Source: Brachypodium distachyon (Eukaryota; Streptophyta; Magnoliopsida; Poales; Poaceae). Taken from it: a DNA stretch of 64,000 bases. Positions 1 through 9,770 of this stretch are shown here, one piece after another. Each line of letters begins with the position of its first letter. Positions within the stretch are counted from its first letter, which is position 1. The notes beneath the pieces are model-generated. The model ran no database searches, was not told the origin of the DNA, and saw nothing but the letters and a program-made list of their open reading frames with translations. A program made the position numbers and the translations under genes. The stretch lies in assembly GCF_000005505.3 (NCBI RefSeq), contig NC_016135.3:13672613-13736612 (forward strand). Reading direction: 5' to 3'.

Positions 1-1134
1 CATGGCGTGGCCGATCTCGGCGCCGAGGTGGTCCCGCTCGATGGCGAGCCGCTCGGCGCTGTCGGCCGGGAGGCACTCGTGGAGCGACTCGAACACGGCC
101 GCGTAGTACCGCAGGCTGGCCGCGAACCGCGGCAGAAGGCTCGCGCTGTCTTGGACTTGGACGTCCTTGTCGATCAAGAACACCAGGGACGGGTTCAGGG
201 AGCGGACGCACGCCAACGAGCTGGTCGTCGTCGTCGTCGCGGCCGGGAACACCAGGTTGACGACCACCGTGGAGTCCGGGTCGACCTTGATGTTCTTCAG
301 GCCATGGAGGGCCGATCCGTTATTGTTCACGATGCCCTCGAACTCGAACCGCAGGTTGGGGCAGCCGGCCGCGAACCGCGCGAGCCGGGCCTCCGTGTCC
401 CGCAGCTCGTCCGCGCTCGTGCCGAACCCCGTGATGCGCAGGGAGTAGAACGCTGCTGCTGGCTGAGGCTCGGCGTCGCTGTTGTCGGAGGACTGGGGGC
501 TGGTGGTGGCGGCGGCGTCGGAGAGGGACTGGATGAGGGACGGCCACTGGAAGCCGAAGGAGACGTCGAAGTCGACGACGTGTAGGCTGCGCCGCGCGCC
601 GGCCTCGAAGGCCTCCAGGATGGCCTGGTTGGCCGTGAAGTGAGCGAACTGGTAGAACGGGGACGCCTGGTAGAACATGGTGAAGGCCAGGAACGACTGC
701 TCCGCGGGCGTCGCCCTCGGAGCCACGATCGGCGCCGGAGCCCGCGGCGATAGAAGGAGCCTCGATGCCAGCGCGTCCGCGAAGTGGGCGGCGACACGCT
801 GGACGGGGTCGCCGCCGCGGAAGGACGCGTGGCGGGAGACCTCCCGCAGCGCCACGGCGGCCGCGTGCGCGTCCCCGACCTCCGCGGCGGCAGCCGAAGA
901 CAGCAGCAACCGCATCAGCCGCAAGCCGCCGCCGCCGCGAGACCCGTCGTCGTCGTTGCCGTACTGGTCTCCGAGCTTCACCTTCGCCACGCGGTCTCTC
1001 GCCTGCAGGAGCCTCATGATCCTGCCGTAATCCCCGCCGTCACCGGCGGCGCCGACGACATCGCCGTCCCTCACCTTGCGCTTCTTGGCCGCGGCGCCTC
1101 CGCCATCAACGCCTAGACTCAACGTCAGGTTCAT
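1..1134 (-). CDS. GRAS family transcription factor, partial (C-terminus outside window)
   Basis: One uninterrupted minus-strand frame runs from an ATG at 1132-1134 off the left edge, giving 378 codons with no intron, as is usual for GRAS genes. The start MNLTLSLG is followed by a low-complexity N-terminus and KKRK, a possible nuclear localisation signal. The first leucine-rich region includes PFYQFAHFTANQAILEAFE. A VHIID-type motif, LHVVDFDVSFGFQWPSL, lies near residues 184-200. After it come the second leucine-rich region and a PFYRE-like part with LVFLIDKDV and FESLHECLPADSAERLAIE. The C-terminal SAW domain, roughly 100 residues, would lie beyond base 1. GRAS proteins are plant nuclear regulators of development and signalling. 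The subfamily is not certain; it looks like an SCL-type protein and not a DELLA (no DELLA motif). An ATG inside a clean frame, with a TATA box about 180 bp upstream, supports this start. Confidence 0.93.
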   Translation of the reverse strand, partial: MNLTLSLGVDGGGAAAKKRKVRDGDVVGAAGDGGDYGRIMRLLQARDRVAKVKLGDQYGNDDDGSRGGGGLRLMRLLLSSAAAAEVGDAHAAAVALREVSRHASFRGGDPVQRVAAHFADALASRLLLSPRAPAPIVAPRATPAEQSFLAFTMFYQASPFYQFAHFTANQAILEAFEAGARRSLHVVDFDVSFGFQWPSLIQSLSDAAATTSPQSSDNSDAEPQPAAAFYSLRITGFGTSADELRDTEARLARFAAGCPNLRFEFEGIVNNNGSALHGLKNIKVDPDSTVVVNLVFPAATTTTTSSLACVRSLNPSLVFLIDKDVQVQDSASLLPRFAASLRYYAAVFESLHECLPADSAERLAIERDHLGAEIGHAM

Positions 1135-1308
1135 GTGCGCCCAAGTAGTGCCCAATTAATCTCTCCAGCCTCCCTTCCTCTCCAAACAAATTAAGCTTGC
1201 AAAGCCTCTCAAATTCGGTTCTCCAAGAAGCTCAAAGCGCGCGCGGCAATGGAGACCGACAGGCCGGAAGGGAGGGAGGAAGGGAATGTTCTACGGCGAC
1301 GGCGATGG

Positions 1309-1318
1309 CTATATATAG
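1309..1318 (-). promoter_or_regulatory. TATA box of the GRAS gene
   Basis: The palindromic ctatatatag lies about 175-185 bp upstream of the GRAS ATG on the minus strand. Transcription from about 30 bp downstream would give a 5' UTR of roughly 150 bp. The site is inferred from position and sequence only. Confidence 0.5.
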
Positions 1319-2460
1319 CCGATAGACAAGAGAGGGAATCTAGATGTCCCGGCGTCGTGTAGCTTTGGTTGCAAGAAATGCTCCGGTTTTGGCTGGTTCC
1401 TGGACGCGCTGCGCTTGGATCCCACGGATAGGATATGCTCCCTTCCCGCCTTGTTTTATGCGCAAGGATCTATTCCTATTTGCTTTGCCAACAGTGCCAA
1501 TCTATCATGATCTATCTATCTACCACTGGTTGCTAGTTAGGTGCATGCTAATGAAGAATCCATCTCTATGGTCTAAGTGGAATTAAATATTGTTCAACGT
1601 GGGCGTTAACAATGTGGTTAAAGGACGAGAACAGGGTGGACTAGTAGCCTGTGATGAAATATACTATAGTTGCTTCAATGGTATCCAGTCCTGTAGTCCA
1701 CACTGCAAGATGCGATTTTACATTGTATCATTGTTCTGGCTGCCCAAGTGGGCACATATAAATGTAGCATCGTTATGACAAACCTCGATTCGATGCCATT
1801 TTTATTCGGTTGGGTAGGTACAGGATTGGAGCCCAAGTTGAGCTCTAGTTTACGCATTCAAACTTGCGATTCTCTTTGAAGGTGCGGGGCTAACATTGAC
1901 TCGACCGAGCATCATCGTATACGTCAAATACCGTTTGGGGCATACGTTGTGTCGACTTGACTATGTGGATGCTGCTGCTTTGGACATTAGAACCAGTAAA
2001 AGCTGTGGAATTGCATGACGAAAAAAATGTAAAAGCTGGGTAAAAGGGGCGAGGGGTGGTTGGGGGCAGAAAGGAGGAGGAGCATGAAGATGCGACGAAG
2101 GGAAGAATGTGGAGTGGACCCTTTGCGAAGGAGGAGCGTAGCGACCAGATATTGGGCCAGGAAAAAGGGGGGGATCAACCGTTCCTGCTGATAGGTACCC
2201 CTGATTCCGTGAAGCTGCCTGCTCATTGTCGCGCCGCCACCTTTCTAGAAACAATGGCACTACAGAAAAACGACAGCTGGACTTGGATCACTCCATTCTA
2301 CTTTCTGATTCCATTCTAGAGAAGTTGAAACTCAAGTAGATTCATGATCTGTGGTCGTTGCCCTTGTTAGGATCTGACACGCTCGACTCTATTTACCTTG
2401 GTTTCTATTGGAGATATATCAGATAAATACCACAAAGGTTGAGAAACAACTGCCATATAA
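1319..2460. other. Intergenic, nothing recognised
   Basis: The upstream flank of the GRAS gene contains only short random frames. I see no transposon termini or coding homology. Confidence 0.5.
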
Positions 2461-2563
2461 TACTCCCTCGGATCCATAATACATGTCTAAGATTTTGTAC
2501 TAATTTAATACAGAGTACAAAGTTGTACTAAATCTGACACTTATCATGGATCAAAGGGAGCAG
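2461..2563. mobile_element. Stowaway-like MITE
   Basis: The left end is tactccctcggatccataat and the right end is the imperfect inverse atggatcaaagggag. The element is about 100 bp with TA at the insertion edge, which fits Tc1/mariner-derived Stowaway MITEs. It shares sequence with the copies at 13031 and 13263. Confidence 0.75.
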
Positions 2564-2689
2564 CACACAAGTATTGTTATATGATGGATCAATTTCAGAT
2601 TTTGGGAAAGAAAAGCAAAGAAACATATCCTGAAATTCCTCCATATTGTGATGTGGTAAAACAAATATAATTCAAATTGTGATAGGTAA

Positions 2690-2806
2690 TACTCTCTCCG
2701 ATCCATATTACTTGTCAAATATTACATGTATCTAGACGTTTTTTAAATATAAATACATTCGTATTTGAGCAAATTTGAGACAAGTAATATGGGTTGGAGG
2801 GAGTGG
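2690..2806. mobile_element. Stowaway-like MITE
   Basis: Inverted ends tactctctccgatccatatt and aatatgggttggagggagt enclose about 115 bp. The interior has the atgtatctagacgtttttta block shared with the copies at 14177, 20140 and 25984. Confidence 0.8.
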
Positions 2807-3261
2807 TAAAAAAAGGTTCGTCGTCAGATACTATGTATCAGCTGACAAGACTTCCGTATTGTGCATGTGGGTGCAGACTCCAAATCCTCCGCTGGTCCGT
2901 TGTCACTATTTTACTGACCTTATCAATTTATCATGTATGTATCTCAATTTTTAGTAGTTTCGCAATAAAAAAAAAGGTAATCATGAATGTAGTACAAACA
3001 TCAATATACCACAACTAAACCTTACAAGCCAAGTTCATATGTATACACTTCTGAAAATTGGACAAGGGTCTAGTCAGCACCTCAAATTGTTGCCCCTGGC
3101 ATATTCCATTGCGCAAAGTAGTTTTCTCATCACCGATTCATCATTACGACAGTCTCTTGATACACGTATTGCTTTCGGAGTAATGACTTCCTACACATTA
3201 CGTTGGACGAACCTCGGAATTGCATGCGTTGTGACATGAATATACAATTCTCTAAATAAGT
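2807..3261. other. Intergenic, nothing recognised
   Basis: AT-rich sequence between the second MITE and the L1 target-site duplication. No gene or repeat terminus is evident. Confidence 0.4.
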
Positions 3262-3278
3262 CAAGTAAATGCAACAAT
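3262..3278. repeat. Target-site duplication of the L1 LINE, left copy
   Basis: caagtaaatgcaacaat matches the copy at 8461-8477 at 16 of 17 positions. It brackets the whole LINE. Confidence 0.7.
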
Positions 3279-3765
3279 TTTCTTTTAAAACCATCACATG
3301 ATCGGTTTCCACTATCAAAAGATAACGAAATACATCCAGTTTACCCACGTATGTCCAAACATACTTGCCGCCAAAGGCTAGCAAGAACACACACAAAAGT
3401 ACTTAAACCACCAAGTATCAAACAGAACATAAACTAGCACCAAGGGCTAGCACAAAAGTTAGATTGTTTTTCCATCAGGAAGCGCCAGCTTCTAATGGCC
3501 CACCATTCTTTCCGGCATTGTCCCCTTCACTCAGAGGTGCTCCATCGTCGTCGGCCTCGCGCTTGGCCTTCCTGTCAACTTGGTCATCCTGGCGCGACGC
3601 CCGTTGCTGATCCATATCCAACCGCGCTTGCCGATCATGGTGCCGTAGAGCCTCTGGCCGTAGAGCTGCAGTACCTGCCAGAAGATTAGTTTTGTCCACC
3701 TCTTTTTGGAGATCTGCCCAATAACGCAAAAAAGCACAAGCATAGCAAACGATCTCAACAGGAGG

Positions 3766-4509
3766 TCAGATGAGTTTTTGTTCAAAGCAAGCCCTATTGC
3801 GCAGTTTCCACAGTGCCCGGCAAATAGCTGCCACGCCTACAATTTGCAGGTTCCTAGAAATGGGAATATGTTGTGTGATCCACCAGAAGTATTGTGAGAA
3901 ATTAGTAGGTCTAGTATGAGCTCCAATAGTCATACTAACAATGCCCCAAGTATATTTGCTCCCCCCACATCCAAAAAACAAGTGGTGTATCGTTTCAGGG
4001 TCTGAGCAAAACCTACAAATGGTATCCCCAACCCAATTGCGTTTAGTCATATTATCTTTTGTTGCTATGGCATTGTGCCAAATCAGCCAAAGCCAGACCC
4101 TAATTTTAAGAGGAATCTTGGCTTTCCAGAGGTGCCTAAAGGAACGATCCTTACCTCCCCATGCAAGATTCTCATATAAGGATTTGACAAAATATATCCC
4201 AGATTTAGTCCACTTCCATTTAGGTTTGTCAGGTTCCTCATTGAGAGCCACCCCCCACAACCTGTCATGTAGGGCATTCAGTTCCATCTGTAGTATGGGA
4301 TCTAACCATCTCCTAAAATTTAGATGCCACCGTCGCTCATACATTTCCCTCACAGTAAAACCTATTTCCTGGTTAATGGCCACTAGGTTAGGAAACATCT
4401 GGCAAAAAGGAGTGGGACCACACGAAGCATCCCCCAAAAAATCAGTAGTTCTCCCATTCGCAATCACCACACATCTGCCCTGCAGATAGACCTGTCTAAG
4501 ATGTAACAA
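3766..4509 (-). pseudogene. LINE C-terminal zf-RVT domain
   Basis: A 247-codon frame with FRHLWKAKIPLKIRVWLWL and a Cys/His cluster RFCSDPETIHHLFFGC matches the zinc-binding domain C-terminal to plant L1 reverse transcriptases. It belongs to the same element as the RT but is separated from it by stops around 4510-4570. Confidence 0.85.
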
Positions 4510-4572
4510 ATCTCTCCAACAAGCAGAATCACCAGGCCTTCACTTAGCATAAAAAATCCCTTGCCCCCTCAG

Positions 4573-6210
4573 CTATTTGGCTTTAACAATATCCTGCCAC
4601 ATGCCAGATTCATGCACTAATTTCCACCACCATTTCCCCATGAGAGCAAAGTTAAATCTGAGCAGATCCTTGACCCCCAAACCACCTTTCTTTTTAGGGG
4701 AATAGACCAATTTCCATTTTACCAGGTGATATTTCTTCTTCTGCTGCCCCCCTTGCCAAAGGAACCTTCTTCTGATCTTATCAAGTTTTTCAATAGTAGT
4801 TTTAGGCAGGATGTAGATAGACATGTGATATGTAGGAGTCCTGGTAAGACAAGCATTCAACAGTGTAACTCTGCCACCAATAGATAAGGCACTTCCTTTA
4901 CAACCATCAAGCCTTTTCAAGAATTTATCTTCAAGGATCTTCTAATCAGCTACCATGAGTCTATACTAACAGGCATGCCCAGGTATTTCATAGGCCATCC
5001 TCCAATCTGACGATTGAACAACTTAGCATAGATCTGTGCTTTCTGATCATCACAATTTATTAAAGTAAGTTCACTTTTTAGAAAGTTTATCTTCAGACCA
5101 GACATAGATTCAAATAGATATAACACCAGTTTCAAGTTTCTGGCCATTTCCAAGTCATCTTCCAAAAGAATGATAGTGTCATCTGCATACTGTAGTATAG
5201 CCACCCCAGTGTCAATCAGATGAGAAATCAGGCCCGCAAAAACCCCATTATGCTGACCAGACCTTATCATCTTATATAAGCACTCAGCTGCATGTCTAAC
5301 ACCTTTGAAGCTACCAAAGTACTTCCCCATGGTATCATTTACCTTCACACATAAAGTCCCATTTTTTATGTATGGAACCATTTTTGCCACATTGGACTGA
5401 AGTTCTTCATCTGTATGCAATGAAACAGGAACTACCAATTGACCTTGTCATATGCCTTTTCAAAATCAAGTTTAAGAATAATATCTTGCTGTTTCCTGTA
5501 TTTTGTTTCTCTAATAATTTCCTGTAAAGACATCACCCCATCCATAATGTTCCTGCCTTTAATGAAAGCATTCTGATAGGGGGCCATCAGTTTAGGCATC
5601 ACAGGGCCCAATCTAATAACCATCCCCTTTGTAAAAATCTTAAAAAGCACTTTAAGTAAACAAATTGGTCTGTATTTCTGGATTACATCAGCATTATCTC
5701 CCTTAGATAACAGAGTAATGACACCATAGTTAACCTTGCTTAAGTCCAACCTGCCCTGGTGAAAATCATGAAAAGATGACAAGAGGTCAGATTTAATGAT
5801 CTCCCAGCATTGTTGATAGAATTCAATAGGAATCCCATCAGAGCCAGCAGCCTTGTTTTTATTCATACTATCAATAATGAATTTTACCTCTTCTTCAATA
5901 AAAGGTTGATCTAGAGTCTCATTATCAGATCATTAAGTTACTCATCCTCAGTCCACATGTTTAAGTGCAATCTACAATCAAAACCTGGCGCAGGCCCAAA
6001 GAGCTGTTTATAGTAAACAGTGGCATGTTCCAAAAGATTCTCAGTCCCCTGTATGGTTGTGTTTCCATCTTGTAAATAAAGAAACATACTCTTCTTTTTT
6101 CTCCCATTGGCAATTCTATGAAAGTAAGTAGTGTTTTCATCACCCTTGTGTAACCAGTTAGTACTAGATCTTTAGTACTAGATCTCTGATGCCAGTAATC
6201 CTCTTCATCA
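4573..6210 (-). pseudogene. LINE reverse transcriptase, broken
   Basis: The segment reads from the pre-RT region (GDENTTYFHRIANGR type, in shifted frames near 6150-6070) into RT motifs. These include AGSDGIPIEFYQ, the YRPICLL fingers and KLDFEKAYDKVNW (5866-5432). After a frame change come KYFGSFKGVRHAAECLYKMI, the catalytic LQYADDTIIL and SGLKINFLKSEL (5438-4950). The block normally found between GVR and AAECL (QGDPLSP type) is missing, an in-frame deletion inside the palm. The thumb-like continuation SIGGRVTLLNACLTRTPTYH lies at 4920-4573. With frameshifts at about 5435 and 4935 and the lost motif, it is non-functional. Confidence 0.88.
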
Positions 6211-6230
6211 ACATACAATCCTTGTATAGG

Positions 6231-7569
6231 ATCAGTAACCAGAAAAGTGTTCTGTTGAGTTCTAGCTTGCATAGGATCTACAATCTCTCTGACAAACTCA
6301 AATTCATACATGCCATCAGCTAGTTCTCCATCACGCGTTGCAGGAACAAGGGAGACATCTTGACAAGCAATATAAACTCTGACATAAGCATAGTTGCGCA
6401 AACTCTCCATATCCATGCCCTTTGCTTTACCCACCATGTTAGCAACATAAAAAACAGTCTCGCAAGATCGAAATCTCATGGGAATACCCTTAACTCTGAA
6501 CCAAGACTCCTGCAACACAGCCTTCGGCTGAATATCTCCCCGACACTTTTCCCACTTTGAACGAAGCCCTGGCAACATGGTGCGTACAGAGTTCGGGGAA
6601 GTAGCTCAAATCAAGGAAGAGTTTCTCAGTGGGGAATCGAACAAGATACTCAGTGGGAGAAATCATCTTAGCAAAAAAGCGCCAAGTAGAATCAGGACCA
6701 ACCCACCCTTTGAACTCAACTTCAACTTGTTTCCCAGAAACAACACCACGGATAATCGTAACCAAACCAAAGAAAAGATCCTCACGAGCATCTGCTGAGC
6801 TGTTATTAACAGGAATGGAGAAAAAACACTGACCAAAAGCTTCGCAACCTAGGAAAGGAGCCACATATTCCCATGGCTTCTTGTGTGGACAAGATGAAAC
6901 CAGATGTCCAACCCCATCACAACCACCACACCTCAGAGGGGTAGGTGTTTTGCCCAAGATCTCCAAGTCTACTGGTTCCTCAACTCGACGCGAAACCAAA
7001 TTAGATTCATACCTTGCACTGGACCCAGCAACATTCGCCGAGGAGGTACTTGGAGCCACGACCGAGGCCACCATCGGTGGAGCAGCAGAAGAAGAGGGGG
7101 TATTAGAGGCACCCCGTTCACGTTGCATCTCCCGACGATGTCCCCAGCGATCGCGGTCAGAACCAGAACCACGACCGTCTGCCTCGGCAAGGCTGTGCAC
7201 ACGCAACTCCTCTTCAAGCTGGAGATCCTCACGATGCCGCTCCTCCAGACGACGGATCTCTTCAGCACGCCGCAGATCCGCCACCTTAAGCCGCTCCAGT
7301 TGAAGGCATTTCTCCTCCGCCCGCTTGAGATCAGCAAGACGCCGCTCCTCCATGCGCCTGGCTGCACGAGCCCGCTCTTCATCTCGCAGACGCTCCTCTC
7401 GCGCAACCAGATCTGGGTTGTTCGGCCAGTCAACAGATCGGCGTGGGGGAGTTGGACTGCGACCACGACCCCCCATCCCACCGCCGCAAGGCGGAAGGTT
7501 GAACCGCGGAGGGGAACGACGATCCGCACAGAGGCGAGATCTGTTCCGATCCATGGTCGGATCAGCCAC
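6231..7569 (-). pseudogene. LINE ORF1 protein (gag-like, zinc knuckle), broken
   Basis: The frame starts MADPTMDRNRSRL and contains a charged coiled-coil-like stretch rich in E, R and L (about residues 45-130). A zinc knuckle CGGCDGVGHLVSSCP follows at about residues 213-227, ahead of a DUF4283-like part. The first frame closes near 6490, and the protein continues in another frame from about 6578 (MLPGLRSKWEKC onward), so there is a frameshift around 6560-6590. The protein would bind LINE RNA as a ribonucleoprotein. The C-terminus is fused to pre-RT sequence by the deletion that removed the endonuclease. Confidence 0.75.
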
Positions 7570-8381
7570 GACCTAGCGAAAGACCGGGAATCGCCCGGAA
7601 TTCCAACCCTAGGAGAAGTAGGAGGCACCGCCGAGGACAACTCACGCGAACTCGTAGAACCCGGGATGAAGACCACACCACAAGGATTAGGGTTTACCAC
7701 GGCCACCACACCCCGGTAAAAGCAAAGTGGGAGAGGCTTAGTAGGGTATCCAAGGATCCGATGCACCGAGCCAACAGTAGGGGGCCGAGTTGGAGCTGGC
7801 GCCATGGACCGGGCTAGACCAATCCCCCAGCCATCCGGAGAAAAGATTTGGTGCGGACCACCAATCTGCACAGTAGCACAAGTACGCACCAGAAGCCCAT
7901 CACTGTTGAGGCAACCCGAAGATGTCACGGAGGGCACCTCGATTGTTTCCAACAATGGCAGATCTGACGTTGGTATCGTACACTCCTCCCCGACCGCAGG
8001 ACACGTAGAGCACGGCCGTACAGAGGACGGCTGTGTCCGTATCATCTGCCTGGCCGGAGAACGAGATTGCACAACACCATCAACATCCAGAATCACCGCT
8101 GGACAAGTCCAACTGATCGGCTCGAGTGAAGCATCAGCAATAGTTCGTCCTATCACCGACACATGACAAGGAAATGATAGCATACTTGTCTCCCCAATCG
8201 GACCATCACCAGCGAGAAATCGTTCATCGATCGGGGAATCGTCCACATCCAAAAGAAGAACGCGATCGAAGACAGGATAGAACAAGATGAAACCCTCGTA
8301 GAGAAAGTGAGAATCACCACGTAAGGAGATCGCATACTTGGCCTCCCAACGTGACGAGAGAGGAGACGAGAGCGCGGTCAT
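7570..8381 (-). other. Long open frame in the LINE 5' leader, overlapping ORF1
   Basis: A frame starting MTALSSPLSSRWEAKYAISL is open for about 270 codons upstream of the ORF1 ATG. It continues out of frame over ORF1 down to 6969, 470 codons in total. I recognise no domain. It could be an extra LINE ORF, the remains of an N-terminal part of ORF1, or an open frame produced by GC-rich sequence. Confidence 0.4.
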
Positions 8382-8460
8382 CGAGGAGAGGAGACGAGAG
8401 CCTGTGTTTTTCCCTCGTCAGTATAGATGAAAATGAAAAAAATTCTTCAAAGTCCAAAAC

Positions 8461-8477
8461 CAAGTAAATGCAATAAT
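8461..8477. repeat. Target-site duplication of the L1 LINE, right copy
   Basis: caagtaaatgcaataat differs from the left copy at one position (C/T). Confidence 0.7.
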
Positions 8478-9770
8478 AATGTCATAATGGAGCATGCAGG
8501 GCAGCACACACCCATAAAAGTTCAATATGAACGAGCCCAGGTAATCATCCGTCACTGCTACTCAATAGCAGTCACTACGTAGCATCAATCCCAGTATCTG
8601 TATAAAGCTCTTATGCTCCAAAAAGGCCAGAAGCTGCATAATCTATTGATACACATTTCCATACTCTGCATTCAAAATTAAGGTTTACCTCACCATGATA
8701 AATCACGATTGCTTGAAACATCATGCTCCTGTTAGCACTCTTGAAGAGTTTCCATTCAATTTCCGTGCTCAAACAGGTGGGCAGTGGAGTCAATTTAACT
8801 AGTGATCCCACTAAGACGTGCACGGCACTTCTGCTAGCCACTAAGGCGGGACATCCGTAATTTCTCGTGTGTGTGAGATGAGATCATAAGATCACATGGT
8901 AACATGGAACGCCATCAAAAAGGTTAAGAAAAATTGGTTCTTATTCACTAGTTAAGAGACATCTCTTAGACACAACCGAAATAACGAACTGTTGCCCCAA
9001 TACACTAAATATAAATACAACTTTCTTACTAGTCAGAAATACAGTTGCATGATTCAAGGATACATGTTCTGTCAGGAAAAGACTACTTAGTTACCAACAT
9101 AAACACGCTGAAGTGTATCAGATCATGTGCAACTTAAACCCTGTACCTGATATGAAGACATTTTTTATGTTGATTCTACCACGGCTCCAACGTTATCTCT
9201 ACTGCAATCCATTGACCTAATGGAAGTTGCAGAAATTAGTCTCTGCATAGCGGGAACCCATCTCAGCCGTAATTAGGTAAATCTTCGAAGGCCAAGAGTG
9301 ATCAATTTTTCTCCAGGAAGAATCAAAAGATTAACCGCGAACCTACTAGCTATAGTTAAATACATCGCAAAGCTTGTTTTTTTACAAGTTTTCCATGCAA
9401 AATTTCAAAACTGGAAGACACAAATCTCCATAAGAACTTGTTTGTTTACTAGGACATTGCATCTGCAAGATCATAGTTTCTTTCTCCTCCTTCATATGAC
9501 CTTTTCTATTTTTGCCAATAAATGATGAGCCACAAAAGGATTCATTTTTTTTCATGTCACAGCTGATTACTCCTTTTTTTTCCTTTTTAATAAAGAGCGG
9601 CAATCTATGTCCAATATCTCGATCGAAGTATGGAGGTCAGAATAAATAGAATACTGATGAAGGCAAAAAAGAGAAAATCCTGTAGCTGGATAAGGGACGG
9701 ATGTAGCTGCTCATTTCTCCAAGTAAGATCATGTTACAAGAAAAACTTAATATGAAGAGATTACCAAACT
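8478..9770. other. 3' flank and 3' UTR of the helicase gene
   Basis: Downstream of the helicase stop codon the sequence is AT-rich and non-coding. The first few hundred bases below 9771 are the probable 3' UTR. I could not identify a convincing poly(A) signal or any other gene. Confidence 0.4.

Larger units (their letters stand above)
3279..8460 (-). mobile_element. L1-type LINE retrotransposon, internally deleted and inactive
   Basis: A 5.2-kb minus-strand element flanked by a 17-bp TSD. In order from its 5' end it has a leader with a long open frame (8381-7570), an ORF1 with a CCHC-type knuckle (7569 to about 6230), a reverse transcriptase (about 5960-4950), a downstream domain (4920-4573), a zf-RVT domain (4509-3766) and a 3' UTR ending in a short A-rich tail. 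The apurinic endonuclease that normally precedes the RT is absent. ORF1 sequence joins directly to the region just upstream of the RT at about 6210-6240. Several frame breaks mean it cannot be active. The 5' end at about 8460 is inferred from the TSD, so the copy is not obviously 5'-truncated. Confidence 0.85.

Noticed and set aside
7..585. 192-codon plus-strand frame over the GRAS gene
   Set aside because: It is antisense to an uninterrupted GRAS frame with all family motifs. The long opposite frame is a by-product of high GC content.
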